Assembly: GCA_002327445.1 (NCBI GenBank)
Contig: DCWA01000020.1
Location: 1-64,000 of the forward strand
DNA: 64,000 bases
Source of the DNA: Desulfobacteraceae bacterium UBA2174
Lineage (GTDB): Bacteria; Desulfobacterota; Desulfobacteria; Desulfobacterales; UBA2174
Reading direction: 5' to 3'
Positions 37,565 through 46,812 of this stretch are shown piece by piece (positions within the stretch are counted from its first letter, which is position 1; the number at the start of each line of letters is the position of its first letter). The position numbers and the translations under genes are program-made. Below the pieces are notes generated by a model. It made no database searches, was not told the origin of the DNA, and worked only from the letters and a program-made list of their open reading frames with translations.

Positions 37565-37905
37565 CTTGTCTGTGACGAATACGCTCCCAAGAGATCCCTC
37601 GTCGCTGTGCTTCTCGGGATGACACCCTTTTCCCCTGTCATCCCGACCCCACTCCCTTCCCGTGTCATTCCGAACCACCTCCTCCCGTGTCATTCCGAAC
37701 CACCTCCTCCCGTGTCATTCCGAACGCAGTGAGGAATCTGCAGTTTGGAAGAAAGGCGGGAATCGGCAGTAGACATGCAAGAGATCCCTCGTCGCGTTGC
37801 TCCTCGGGATGACAACGCGGGGTGCGGAAGACGATCCGGAAGCTTCAAGAGCCGCTGTCACCAACTTGACCCAACCGTTCGCGACCGTGGCCGGCGGCGA
37901 GGCCT
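37565..37905. repeat. Dispersed inverted-repeat cluster plus GGCCGGCGGC tail
   Basis: Contains a duplicated GTCTGTGACGAATACGCT word, three copies of GTGTCATTCCGAACCACCTC, full left and right arms, and a tail CTTGACCCAACCGTTCGCGA similar to the tail at 222 and 58046. No gene is supported between 37481 and 37912. Confidence 0.8.
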
Positions 37906-37912
37906 GAAACGG

Positions 37913-39922
37913 CTAATTGCCGAGCCCGAATCCTTTCAGCAGTTGCCGGCCCTGCTCCTTGAGGGTCTCGATGGACTGCCTGTCCCCCTGGAGGGTTTCC
38001 TTGAGTTTCGACGGATCGGTGAGGGCTTCCTGCAGCCTCTGCCTCGCCATTCCTTCCAGGTCCGGTCTGAAAATCGGGTTCGAGAAGGTGCCGGAAACCA
38101 GAATCGGCACGGTCAGTCCGGCCCTTTCCGCCGTGTCGCCCTGGCCCTTGATGGTGGCGACCAGCTTGGGCTCCACCCGGAAGTCGAGCTGTTCCCGCAC
38201 CAGGTCCGCCGTTCCCGCGGCCGTCAGGCGCAGGAAGGGAGAAGCCAGAACGGTTTCGGGGGTCTGAAACAGGCCGTTGCTGAGGGTAAAGGGAACCTTC
38301 AATTCCGAAAAATCGGTTCGCGGCCGCTGCGCGGGCCTTTCGGCCAGACCGAAGGCCGCCTGGACGTTGCGGGCCATGCCGGCCAGGTCGATGCCCTTGA
38401 TGGCCCCGTCGTTGAATTGCAGGCGGCCCTTGCCGTTGAGGCTCGCCTTGATCCGATCGGGCGCATCCCCGGCCAGGCTCAGGGCCACATCGGCATTCAA
38501 CGAGCCCTCGAGCACGTCCTTGCGCATCACGTCCACCAGCAGGGGGCCGGCCTGGATCCGCTCCATCTTCAAATCCAGGCCGGTCCGGGGCTCCTTGCCC
38601 CTTACGTCGAGGACGGCACTGCCCCCCATGCTGCCGCCGTAGAGATTCAGCGAGAGGGGATCGAAGCGGTAGCGGCCGCCCTCGGCCCCCACCTTGACGG
38701 AAAGATCCTGGATGCGGGCGCCATGCATTTTCAACGTGCCGATGCGAAGGAGCCCGTCGAGCACCGGCCGGCGCAAATGGTTGTTGTCGCTCCGGGGGGC
38801 CGCGGCATCGGGCGCGGCGCCCGGACTGCCCGCACCGGCGGCCTCGGCTGTGTTCTTGGCCGGCAGGTAGCGGTCTGCATCGATGGTGTCCAGCGCGAAA
38901 TCGAAAACGAGGTGCGGCTTGTCGAATTCCTTGCCCTGAAGAGAAAAACGCGCGGTGGTGTCATCCAGCGCCAGCACGCCGTCGGAGACGGAAACCGCTC
39001 GGGCGGTGCCGGTGAGATCGGCCTTGAGGGATACCCGTCCCAACGCCGCCGGGTCGGCGGTGTGCAGGGGAAACTCCCTCCCGAGGGCGGCCATCAGTTT
39101 CCGGGGCGAAAAAGGCTCCAGGTTGAGCTTCAGGGCGAAGCGCGGCTCCGGCGCGAGGGTCTCCAAATGGCCGAAAAGCTGCATCCGGAGTTCATCCAGA
39201 GCCGCCACCTGCAAGTCGAGGGGCACCGGCTGACGGCCGACTTCCCGGCCCACCGGGCCGACCCGGCCGGTGACGGTCAGGGGCTTGCCGTTGAACTGGG
39301 CCGACAAATCCATTTCGATGGGCCGGTCGAGGGAAACATCCGCCAACCGCAGGTTGAAGGCGGTGACTTCGGCGCTCTCGCCCGTCCACTCATCCAGGTA
39401 GGCAAGGGCGCCATCGCGGATCTCGAAATCCCCCACGGCCAGCGATCGGATGGGAAGCGGCGCCGCTCCCGGCGTGGGCTCGGCCAGGGGCTGATCCTGA
39501 ACGGAAGGGATTCTCCGGGCAATGCCCTCGGGGCTTCCCCAGTTGGCCCGGCCGCCCGGGTTTTTGGCGAGAAAAATCCGCGGCGAATCGACGACGAACC
39601 GCTCCACCGCCAGGTTTTTGGACAACAGCGGCAGCAGCTCGACCTGGAGCTCGAAGGACCGGATGGAGGCGAAATCGGTCTGGCTGAAACCGGGCGGATT
39701 GCCCAGGTGAAGATCTTCCAGCACGATCCCCGCCCGGGGAAACAGGGAAAGGCGGATACCGCCCAGCGCAAAGGGCCGCCCCGTCACCTCGGCCACCCGC
39801 TGTTCGATCGGTGCCTTGAAGCGGTTCAGGTCCACGAAGCGGGGAACGATCACCACGGCGGCAACCGCCAGGAGAATCAACACGGCGGCGATGCCGGCAA
39901 GCCATTTGAGGGCACGTTTCAT
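37913..39922 (-). CDS. AsmA-family membrane-anchored protein
   Basis: 669 residues. One N-terminal transmembrane helix (about 7-28, WLAGIAAVLILLAVAAVVIV) is followed by the AsmA start (VDLNRFKAPIEQRVAEVTGRPF), a long beta-rich periplasmic body and the AsmA-2 C-terminal region (FNDGAIKGIDLAGMARN, GTADLVREQLDFRVEPKLV). AsmA-like proteins are thought to move or organise phospholipids between membranes. GGAGG sits 6 bases before the ATG at 39922. It lies downstream of panD on the same strand with a 90-base gap. Confidence 0.9.
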   Translation of the reverse strand: MKRALKWLAGIAAVLILLAVAAVVIVPRFVDLNRFKAPIEQRVAEVTGRPFALGGIRLSLFPRAGIVLEDLHLGNPPGFSQTDFASIRSFELQVELLPLLSKNLAVERFVVDSPRIFLAKNPGGRANWGSPEGIARRIPSVQDQPLAEPTPGAAPLPIRSLAVGDFEIRDGALAYLDEWTGESAEVTAFNLRLADVSLDRPIEMDLSAQFNGKPLTVTGRVGPVGREVGRQPVPLDLQVAALDELRMQLFGHLETLAPEPRFALKLNLEPFSPRKLMAALGREFPLHTADPAALGRVSLKADLTGTARAVSVSDGVLALDDTTARFSLQGKEFDKPHLVFDFALDTIDADRYLPAKNTAEAAGAGSPGAAPDAAAPRSDNNHLRRPVLDGLLRIGTLKMHGARIQDLSVKVGAEGGRYRFDPLSLNLYGGSMGGSAVLDVRGKEPRTGLDLKMERIQAGPLLVDVMRKDVLEGSLNADVALSLAGDAPDRIKASLNGKGRLQFNDGAIKGIDLAGMARNVQAAFGLAERPAQRPRTDFSELKVPFTLSNGLFQTPETVLASPFLRLTAAGTADLVREQLDFRVEPKLVATIKGQGDTAERAGLTVPILVSGTFSNPIFRPDLEGMARQRLQEALTDPSKLKETLQGDRQSIETLKEQGRQLLKGFGLGN

Positions 39923-40012
39923 GGTGGCCTCCACACGTCTTTTCCGGCCCCGGGATGTCCCGGAAGCCCCTGTTGTCCGCCTGAAAACAGGAAACCGGCA
40001 TCTGCCCGGAGG

Positions 40013-40366
40013 CTAACCGCCGCTGACCACCCGGTTGGCGGCGTCGAGAAACACCACCTTGGGTTCCACCGCCGGTTCATCCGGCGTCACCAGCCCGTAG
40101 GCGGCCACGATCACCCGGTCTCCGATTTCCACCTTGCGCGCCGCGGCCCCGTTGAGCACGATGCAGCCGCTGCCGGCCTCGCCCTCGAGGACGTAGGTGG
40201 CCAGGCGCTCGCCGTTTTCGATATCGTACACCTCTACCCGTTCATTGGCCCGCAACCCGGCCAGTCGCATCAGCTCCCCATCGATGGTGATGGACCCCAC
40301 ATAGGCGATATTCTTGTCCGTCACCCGCGCCTGGTGCAGCTTGCTCTTGAGTACCGAAATCAACAT
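40013..40366 (-). CDS. panD: Aspartate 1-decarboxylase
   Basis: A 117-residue proenzyme that makes beta-alanine for pantothenate and CoA. The self-cleavage site Gly24-Ser25 (IAYVGSITID) that yields the pyruvoyl cofactor is present, as are Lys9, Tyr22 and the NGAAAR loop. TTTGGAGG precedes the ATG at 40366. Frames extending upstream of this ATG are repeat-derived and were discarded. Confidence 0.96.
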   Translation of the reverse strand: MLISVLKSKLHQARVTDKNIAYVGSITIDGELMRLAGLRANERVEVYDIENGERLATYVLEGEAGSGCIVLNGAAARKVEIGDRVIVAAYGLVTPDEPAVEPKVVFLDAANRVVSGG

Positions 40367-40454
40367 CAAAACCTCCAAAGATAATGCTTTCACACCAAAA
40401 ACTTTCACACCAAAAAAAAGGATTGGTGTATACCACAGAAAGGCCCGGTTTGTC

Positions 40455-40910
40455 ACGCCGAGGCCCCCCTCTTCTGTCATTCCGAGGAGCTTGCGACGAG
40501 GAATCTCTTCGCGTTTCCCGTCCCTTTCCCGCCCCATTCCCGACTGCAGATCCCTCGCTGCGCTCGGGATGACAGGGGAGGGGGTGCAGATCCCTCGCTG
40601 CGCTCGGGATGACACGGGAGGGGGGAAGCGACGCTCGGGATGACACGGAAAAAGGTGTCATTCCGAGGACTCCCCCTTTTCTGTCATTCCGAGCGTAGCG
40701 ACGAAGGATCTCTTCGCGTTTCCCGTCCCCCTCGCGCCCCATTCCCGACTGCAGATCCCTCGCTTCGCTCGGGATGACACGGAAAGGCAGCTCGGGATGA
40801 CACGGTAAAGGGAAAAGGGTAGCTCGGGATGACACGGGAAGGGAGTGCCATTCCGAGGAGTCAACCTCTGTCATTCCGAGAAGCGCCAGCGACGAGGAAT
40901 CTCTTCGACA
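40455..40910. repeat. Dispersed inverted-repeat cluster upstream of panD
   Basis: At least two complete units plus several CTCGGGATGACAC half arms. A short direct repeat CTTTCACACCAAAAA lies at about 40388-40415 before it. No gene is supported between 40367 and 41093. Confidence 0.85.
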
Positions 40911-41093
40911 ATAACTGAAATACGAGATCCTCCTTGGACGAACTCCTGGATCGGACTCACCCCCGGTATTGCCAGTCAACGGCAGGAAGGATATACTGGC
41001 GCCTCTTGGAATGAGGCGGACCCGCAAACTGCCGCAAAGGGCAACCCGGCCGGGTCCACAGGCACGGCAAACAAAAAATACAGGAGACATCCG

Positions 41094-42818
41094 TTGAAGA
41101 AATCAAACCATCATCGGCGTTGCACCATGATATTGGCCGGTTTGGCGCTGCTGCTCTGCTTCACCGTCTCGCCCGCCTTGGCCGGCCCGATGCGGGTCGC
41201 GATCCTTCCTTTTGAAGTCAACGCGGAAAAAGACCTCTCCTATCTCCAGCAGGGTATCCTGGACATGCTCGGTTCCCGGCTGGCCTGGCAGGACAAGGTG
41301 GAAGTGATCAACAAGGCCGAGGTGCAATCGGCGCTTGGCGCTCCGGGAAATTTCGAGGGAGAGAGCCGTGCCCTGCTCATCGGCGGCAAGCTCAAGGCCG
41401 ATTACGTTCTGTTCGGCAGCCTCACCGTATTCGGGGACAGTGTCAGCATCGACTCCCGCATGGTGGATGTCAGCGGCCAAAAGCCACCCCTGCCTTTTTT
41501 CGTACAGACCCAGGGCATCAACGAGGTCATCCCTCAGATCAACCAGTTCGCCACCAACATCAACCAGACCGTCTTCGGCCGCACGGTGGCTCGGCCGACG
41601 GTGATGGCCGCTCCCCAGTCTGGTGCCGTAACGGCCACTCCGGGCCAGCCGCCATCCCAGCCTTACGATCCCCACATGCACCCGGAAAAATTGATGGCTT
41701 CCGGCATCCAGGAAGGCTATGAAGGGACAGGCGGCCAGGGCTCCGCTCCCAATCCGGCCTTCGTGGCCACCGGCGCGGGAATGGGCGCGGGGCAGAACGT
41801 CGGCGGTTTCTGGAAAAGCCGCAGCTTCAAGGACCTGATCACCGGCATCGCCGTGGCCGATGTGGACGGTGACAAGAGCAACGATGTGGTGGTGGTGACG
41901 GAAAATCAGGTCTCCATCCACAAGATGCAAAACGGTCAGTTGGTCCAGTCCACAGAGGTCCAGAACACCAGTTCCGGCACCTACATCAGCGTGGATGCGG
42001 GGGATATCAACGGCAACGGTATTCCGGAAATCTTCGTTTCCAGCCTTGGAGCGGGTCGTTCGAATGTCAACTCCTTCGTCCTCGAATATGCCGGCGGCAA
42101 TTACAAGGTCCTGCTGAAAGACGAAACTTGGTACTACCGGGTGGTGGAAACCGTCCAGGGGGGCACCATCCTGCTGGGCCAACAACAGCGGGCGGCCGAA
42201 AAATCCATATTCAAGGGCGAAATCTATGAAATGAACTGGGAAGGCGGGCGGCTTGTGCCGGGCGCCCGGGTCTTGAAAGGCGGCAAGGCCAATGTGCTCG
42301 GCCTGACGGTAGCGGACATCACCGATGCCGGCGACAGAAGCGTGATCGCCTACTCGGACTGGGATCGCCTGCGCCTCTACAACAGCGTGACAGGAGAAAT
42401 GACGTGGGAGGACGGCGACCGTTCCGGCGGCAACGCCACCTACTTCGAATTGCCTCCCGTCGACCGCGGAGGGCCCAATTATCAGTACTTTCCCCTTCGC
42501 GTGCGCACCACCGACATCGACAAGGACGGAAAGCCCGAAATCCTCATCGCCCGCCACGACGAGCTTTCCAGAAACATGCTGAAAGACTTTCGATCCTTCA
42601 GCAAGGCGCGCATCGAGTCCCTCCAATGGGACGGCCTCGGCCTGGTTCCCGTCTGGAAAACGCGGACCTTCTCCGGCCGCACCAGCGATTTCACCGTGGG
42701 CGATTTCGACAACGACGGCGTCGACGAACTCGTCATCGCCGTAGTTGCCAAGGAAGGCTCGATTGCGTTTACCACTGCCAAGTCCAGCCTGATCGCCTTC
42801 GATCTGAATCCGCAGTAA
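41094..42818 (+). CDS. Exported TolB-N-like / FG-GAP (VCBS) repeat protein
   Basis: 574 residues from a TTG start preceded by AGGAGACATCCG; an ATG at 41128 is the alternative. Signal peptide (about 1-31, LAGLALLLCFTVSPALAGP). Residues about 32-130 (MRVAILPFEVNAEKDLSYLQ, DYVLFGSLTVFGDSVSIDSR) resemble the periplasmic TolB-N/CsgG-like fold. A glycine/proline-rich linker follows, then FG-GAP/VCBS-type beta-propeller repeats with calcium-type motifs (DVDGDKSND, DINGNGIPE, DIDKDGKPE, DFDNDGVDE). Probably a periplasmic or surface protein; the partner is unknown. Confidence 0.8.
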   Translation: MKKSNHHRRCTMILAGLALLLCFTVSPALAGPMRVAILPFEVNAEKDLSYLQQGILDMLGSRLAWQDKVEVINKAEVQSALGAPGNFEGESRALLIGGKLKADYVLFGSLTVFGDSVSIDSRMVDVSGQKPPLPFFVQTQGINEVIPQINQFATNINQTVFGRTVARPTVMAAPQSGAVTATPGQPPSQPYDPHMHPEKLMASGIQEGYEGTGGQGSAPNPAFVATGAGMGAGQNVGGFWKSRSFKDLITGIAVADVDGDKSNDVVVVTENQVSIHKMQNGQLVQSTEVQNTSSGTYISVDAGDINGNGIPEIFVSSLGAGRSNVNSFVLEYAGGNYKVLLKDETWYYRVVETVQGGTILLGQQQRAAEKSIFKGEIYEMNWEGGRLVPGARVLKGGKANVLGLTVADITDAGDRSVIAYSDWDRLRLYNSVTGEMTWEDGDRSGGNATYFELPPVDRGGPNYQYFPLRVRTTDIDKDGKPEILIARHDELSRNMLKDFRSFSKARIESLQWDGLGLVPVWKTRTFSGRTSDFTVGDFDNDGVDELVIAVVAKEGSIAFTTAKSSLIAFDLNPQ

Positions 42819-42825
42819 ATTATGA

Positions 42826-42860
42826 AAAGACTCCCAGGTTGTTCCCGGGGGTCTTTATTT
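42826..42860 (+). terminator. Rho-independent terminator
   Basis: AAAGACTCCCAGG pairs with CCCGGGGGTCTTT (one mismatch and one G-T pair) around a TTGTT loop, followed by ATTTC. It begins 8 bases after the stop of the FG-GAP protein gene. Confidence 0.75.
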
Positions 42861-42881
42861 CAGGGATGGACAACGTTGTCA

Positions 42882-43490
42882 TCCCGAGGAGCGCCACTCT
42901 CCCCCCTGTCACCCCGAGGAGCGCAGCGACGAGGGATCTCTTTCGAATCTGTCACCATTTCCCGCCTTCATTCCCAACTGCAGATTCCTCTCTGACGTTC
43001 GGGATGACACCGGAAAAGGGTGTCATCCCGTAGACGCCATTCACGGTCACCCCGAGGAGTCCAGCACATTCACATTGTCATCCCGAGGAGCGCCTCTCTC
43101 CCTCCTGTCATCCCGAGGAGCGTAGCGACGAGGGATCTCTTTCGAATCTGTCACCACTTTCCGCCTTCATCCCCAACTGCAGATTCCTCTCTGACGTTCG
43201 GAATGACACCGGAAAAAGGCGTCATCCCGTAGGCGCGTCCTTCACGGTCATCCCGAGGAGTCCAGCACATTCACATTGTCACCCCGAGGAACGTCACTCT
43301 GCCCCTTGTTATCCCGAGGAGCGCCACTCTCTTCCTGTCATCCCGAGGAGCGCCTCTCTCCCTCCTGTCATCCCGAGGAGTGACAGCGACGAGGGATCTC
43401 TTTCGAAACTGTCACCACTTTCCGCCTTCATTCCCAACTGCAGATTCCTCTCTGACGCTCCGCAATGACAGCGAGAGAAGGTTGTCATTC
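42882..43490. repeat. Three tandem ~200-bp units built from the dispersed repeat
   Basis: Unit starts are near 42882, 43081 and 43282 (period 199-201). Each has the left arm with GCGACGAGGGATCTCTTTCG, a spacer CCGCCTTCATTCCCAACTGC, a right arm and, in the first two, a GTCCAGCACATTCACATTGT tail. Sequence identity is high. The third unit carries an extra half arm. Confidence 0.88.
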
Positions 43491-43574
43491 CGGGGGACGA
43501 AACACAATGGGCTAACTTACATTTCATGCCGTGGTGCTAACACAAGGCAAAAATCATCCTCCAAGGTGGACAAA

Positions 43575-43814
43575 ATGGATGCCATAAAGACCGTCGGCAG
43601 TTGCGAACAAATCTCCCTCGGCAAAAAATACGCTGGTCAAACAGTGATACTAAGCGAATTGGACAAAGGGGTTTGGCCCGTCAAACCAGGTTGTTTTATT
43701 CCCGAGAACGAGAAGTGGCTTCAGGCGCCAGAGGTCCAGACCGAGTTTCAGGAAGCAATTGCCTGGGCTGAAGACAACCCAACTGCAAACACCGACCTGG
43801 ATTCCTCGGAATGA
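43575..43814 (+). CDS. Small hypothetical protein, antitoxin-like
   Basis: 79 residues: ISLGKKYAGQTVILSELDKG, then VWPVKPGCFIPENEKWL, then EFQEAIAWAEDNP. The pattern resembles small proteins found as antitoxin partners in toxin-antitoxin loci, but I cannot name the family with certainty and no toxin gene follows. The last six codons and the stop lie inside a copy of the dispersed repeat (GATTCCTCGGAATGACA), so the natural C-terminus may have been replaced. The segment upstream of the ATG is also repeat-derived. It may be a stranded remnant. Confidence 0.5.
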   Translation: MDAIKTVGSCEQISLGKKYAGQTVILSELDKGVWPVKPGCFIPENEKWLQAPEVQTEFQEAIAWAEDNPTANTDLDSSE

Positions 43815-43877
43815 CACCGGGGGACCGCTGCGCGCTGAATCTTCTTGGAAATTTTCAGTTTCAAGTTTCACAAAAAC

Positions 43878-43905
43878 AAAACCCGGGGCTTTCGCCCCGG
43901 GTTTT
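43878..43905. terminator. Bidirectional rho-independent terminator
   Basis: A perfect 12-bp stem AAAACCCGGGGC / GCCCCGGGTTTT with loop TTTC, A-rich on the left and T-rich on the right. It lies 50 bases beyond the porin stop (minus strand) and 64 bases beyond the small plus-strand gene, so it can serve both. Confidence 0.9.
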
Positions 43906-43954
43906 GCTTCTTGAATCTCTGACTATCTAACCGAGCAGGAAAAAATCGCTCGGA

Positions 43955-45055
43955 TTAGAAGTTGATCTGCCACTTGGCACCGGCGTAGAAGACTTCCGGC
44001 TCAGCCGCAACGCCTTCTTCTTGGTATTCAATCATGCCGATTTCCGGCACCACGAAAAAGTTCTTGTGGATATTGATGGTGGCGTTGAGGTAGTACTGGG
44101 CAACTTCGGCCTCGTAATTGAGGGCGTCAAGTTCAGTTTCCTCGTAGCCATAACCGGCCTCGATGGTCAGCATGTCATTGGCCTTGAAGCCCAGCACGCC
44201 GAGGTAGCCCATGCCGTCGGAGTCCTCCAGTCCGCCGTTTGCATCGAACGTGGCCCTGTCGTTGAAATAGTCGTCACCGAAGTAACCGGCGGCCTGGTTC
44301 CACTGGCCGTAGTTGCCGAAGTTTTGGCCCATGTGGAAGCCGGCCCTTAAAAAGGCCGGGCCCACATTCACGCCGGCGCCGATGCCGGCGACGTAGGCAT
44401 CGACATCCTCGGACGGCCCACTCTGGAGTTCGATCTCATAGGTCTGGTAGCCGCCGAAGACATCCACGAAGAACATCTCGCCCTTGTAGCCGTAGGACAG
44501 TTCGATCTTGGGGAACGTTGCATCGGTATCGTACTTATTTGTCGGATCACCATAAGGGTCTATGGTCGTACCACCGCCCGGGATCGTGTAGCTGTCCGTG
44601 TTGGGCTCCACAAAGGCCAGCTTCAGATCGCCGAACGTCAACCGGATCATGGGCCGACGGCCCACGTAGAACTGGCCGATGCCCAGCAGGTCGCCGTCAT
44701 CGTTGATGACGCTGTTGGAGTAGAAATAGTCACTGGTCGGCGTGTAGGTCTGGCCGATGAGCACTTCGCCGACGCCGAAATTATAGGTCCCATAGAGATG
44801 GCGCTTGTTGATGTTACTTCCTGCACCGTACTCGAAACGCCCGCCGATCTGATCGTTGAACTTGACGGTGGCGCCGATACGGCTGTTGCCCTGCTGCGTC
44901 CAGAGGGTGTCCGTATCACTGTCCACATTCGGCAGATCCATGTCCTTATCGATGCTGAAAGTGGCAAACCGGGAGTTGCCGTAGAAGTTCCACTCGGCGG
45001 CCATGGTCGGTGCGGCCAAGCACAGCACGGCCAGAACGATCAAAAGCTTTTTCAT
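43955..45055 (-). CDS. Outer-membrane beta-barrel porin-like protein
   Basis: 366 residues. Signal peptide MKKLLIVLAVLCLAAPTMA, then alternating amphipathic strands with many aromatic and Gly residues (for example IGGRFEYGAG, HLYGTYNFGVGEVLIGQTY) and a C-terminal Phe (AKWQINF), the BAM recognition signal. AAGGAGG stands before the ATG. It has a strong promoter, a long leader and a terminator, suggesting an abundant protein. Substrate specificity cannot be read. Confidence 0.88.
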   Translation of the reverse strand: MKKLLIVLAVLCLAAPTMAAEWNFYGNSRFATFSIDKDMDLPNVDSDTDTLWTQQGNSRIGATVKFNDQIGGRFEYGAGSNINKRHLYGTYNFGVGEVLIGQTYTPTSDYFYSNSVINDDGDLLGIGQFYVGRRPMIRLTFGDLKLAFVEPNTDSYTIPGGGTTIDPYGDPTNKYDTDATFPKIELSYGYKGEMFFVDVFGGYQTYEIELQSGPSEDVDAYVAGIGAGVNVGPAFLRAGFHMGQNFGNYGQWNQAAGYFGDDYFNDRATFDANGGLEDSDGMGYLGVLGFKANDMLTIEAGYGYEETELDALNYEAEVAQYYLNATINIHKNFFVVPEIGMIEYQEEGVAAEPEVFYAGAKWQINF

Positions 45056-45135
45056 CTGAATCCTCCTTGAGAAAGTTTAATGGAAACCAATCCAACCCAT
45101 CATCACTTGAAGTCGCCGCAGGTTGACTGAAAACC

Positions 45136-45200
45136 CGGGAGTCACCTCCTTTCCGCAACCCGGCAGCATGCGGGCATCCTGCGCCGATGCATGGATGCCC
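45136..45200 (-). promoter_or_regulatory. Structured 5' leader of the porin gene
   Basis: Within the roughly 150-base leader there is a perfect 8-bp hairpin (GGGCATCC/GGATGCCC, 45172-45200) and, nearer the gene, a near-perfect anti-16S sequence GGAAAGGAGGTGA at about 45142-45155 not followed by any plausible start. The real ribosome site is about 80 bases further on. This may be a standby or decoy ribosome site, or part of a regulatory RNA. No known riboswitch class was recognised. Confidence 0.45.
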
Positions 45201-45213
45201 TTATATGATGGGG

Positions 45214-45242
45214 CTTATAATAGGGCACTTGGGGCTTGTCAA
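45214..45242 (-). promoter_or_regulatory. Strong sigma-70 promoter of the porin gene
   Basis: The minus strand reads TTGACA (45242-45237), a 17-base spacer, then TATAAG (45219-45214). This is a perfect -35 with a five-of-six -10 at ideal spacing. Predicted start is near 45207. Confidence 0.85.
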
Positions 45243-45419
45243 GTTTTTTTTGTCATCCCGGGGGGCATCTAACCCGCTGGAAGTATATAAGTTATGGGGG
45301 GGGATGCGGCGGGAATGCGGGATTTTCCGAAAATACCCCTTGAAAAAACGCCTTGCGGCGGAGGGTTGCGAATGATTTTGGATCCTTCCCGCCCCGCAGT
45401 CGCGTTATGACTATCCCGT

Positions 45420-45705
45420 GCTGCCGTCATTCCGCACGCAGTGAGAAATCTTGCCACCTCCAAGAGATCCCTCGTCGCGTTGCTCCTCGGGATGACAGAG
45501 GGGTTTGGCATGACCTGCTCGGGATGACACATGACACATTCTCTCCCGCTGTCATTCCGAGCGTCAGCGAGGAATCTGCAGTCAGGAATCCGGCGGGAAA
45601 TGCCGGCAGATTCAAAGAGATCCCTCGTCGCGTTGCTCCTCGGGATGAAAGGGAAGTAATGACAAAACGGTCATAACCGTGGCCGGCGGCAGCGCTGGAA
45701 TAGGA
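45420..45705. repeat. Dispersed inverted-repeat cluster upstream of the porin
   Basis: Two left-arm/right-arm units and a GTGGCCGGCGGCAGCGCTGG tail related to the tails at 222 and 58046. The interval 45243-45420 shows no gene. Confidence 0.8.
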
Positions 45706-45771
45706 CAAGAGGCATCCTGAAACTTTTTAAAGTTCCTTATCAAGGTGCCCTCGTAACGGCATGATACCGGA

Positions 45772-46581
45772 TCAGGCCGGATCCTCTCGCTTCCCCTCCA
45801 GCAGCAATTGAGCCATCTCGGCGAACCCGAAACCGCCCTCCGCGGCGGTGATCCACGCCGGCAGGGTTTCGATGCGATCGACGAACCTTCCGAGATTGGC
45901 CACCCCCACGGCATTGGGGAAATAGGCGAACATCGGGGCATCGTTGGGCGAATCGCCGACGAAGACCACCTTGCGGCGCACCGCGCCAAGATCGATTCCG
46001 AACGCTTCTTCAAACAAACGCATCGTCATGGTCAGCTTGTCGTAATCGCCGAACCAGCCATTGACGTGAATCGAGGAAATCTTGGCCTTGGCCCCGGCCT
46101 CCGAAAATGTCGCCACGATGCGATCGACGGCCTCCATGGGCAGCGGGGGCACGTCCTCGCAAAAATCGATGGCCAGGTCCGCCTCCCGGTAGGCCTGGTC
46201 CGCGGCGACGGCGCACCCGGGCACCTCGGCCAGCACCCGGGCCTTGATCTCCTCCAGGCGCCGGCGGTCCGCGCTCCGCTCGGCCCGGGTGCGGGCGTAG
46301 CGCCGGATCATGCGCCGCTTTCCGGCATCATGGCGAAAATAGAAGGCGCCGTTTTCCCCCACCACCGCAGCCACCGGCCACATGCGCGCGATGTGATCGC
46401 ACCAGCCCGCCGGTCGGCCGGTAATGGGGACCACGACCAGCCCGGCGGCTGTCAAAGCCTCCATGGCCGCAAAAGCCGCGGCGGGCAGTCTCCCCCCCAC
46501 TGTCAGGGTGTCGTCAATGTCGCAGAGCACATGGGTGACCGCCCGGCGCTCGGCCAGGGGCCAGTTGGAAATAGGTTGCAT
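45772..46581 (-). CDS. HAD-IIB family sugar phosphatase-like hydrolase
   Basis: 269 residues, Cof/mannosyl-3-phosphoglycerate phosphatase-like. Motif I DIDDT (21-25), motif II Thr in VVPITGRP (near 55), the type IIB cap in the middle (INGWFGDYDK-like HVNGWFGDYDKL), and motif III/IV lysine and GDSPNDAPMF (near 208). The substrate is probably a phosphorylated sugar or glycerate; which one cannot be told. It stands alone between repeat clusters. Confidence 0.85.
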   Translation of the reverse strand: MQPISNWPLAERRAVTHVLCDIDDTLTVGGRLPAAAFAAMEALTAAGLVVVPITGRPAGWCDHIARMWPVAAVVGENGAFYFRHDAGKRRMIRRYARTRAERSADRRRLEEIKARVLAEVPGCAVAADQAYREADLAIDFCEDVPPLPMEAVDRIVATFSEAGAKAKISSIHVNGWFGDYDKLTMTMRLFEEAFGIDLGAVRRKVVFVGDSPNDAPMFAYFPNAVGVANLGRFVDRIETLPAWITAAEGGFGFAEMAQLLLEGKREDPA

Positions 46582-46654
46582 GGTCGAGATTCCGCTTGGC
46601 AGTAAAAAAACGCACTTCTTGAAATTTTATTGACTCTTAAAAAAGACCGCACAG

Positions 46655-46765
46655 GGCTTCTGTCATTCCGAGGAGCTTGCGACGAGGAATCTCTACCGCA
46701 TAAAAACATCAGACGTACCGATGTCCGCAGAGATCCCTCGCTTCGCTCGGGATGACAGTGGGGGG
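46655..46765. repeat. Single complete unit of the dispersed inverted repeat
   Basis: Left arm TCTGTCATTCCGAGGAGCTT at 46660, a 40-base spacer, right arm CTTCGCTCGGGATGACAG at 46741. A clean example of one unit, about 100 bases long. Confidence 0.88.
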
Positions 46766-46812
46766 CTTCTCCGGGAAGACAGTTCGGGATTTTTTGCGCC
46801 AATCAAGTCTTA

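Noticed and set aside
37745..40384. Long plus-strand open frame antisense to the AsmA and panD genes
   Set aside because: Antisense shadow, starting and ending in repeats.
42882..43490. CRISPR array
   Set aside because: The period is about 200 bases with repeated spacers, and no cas genes are present.
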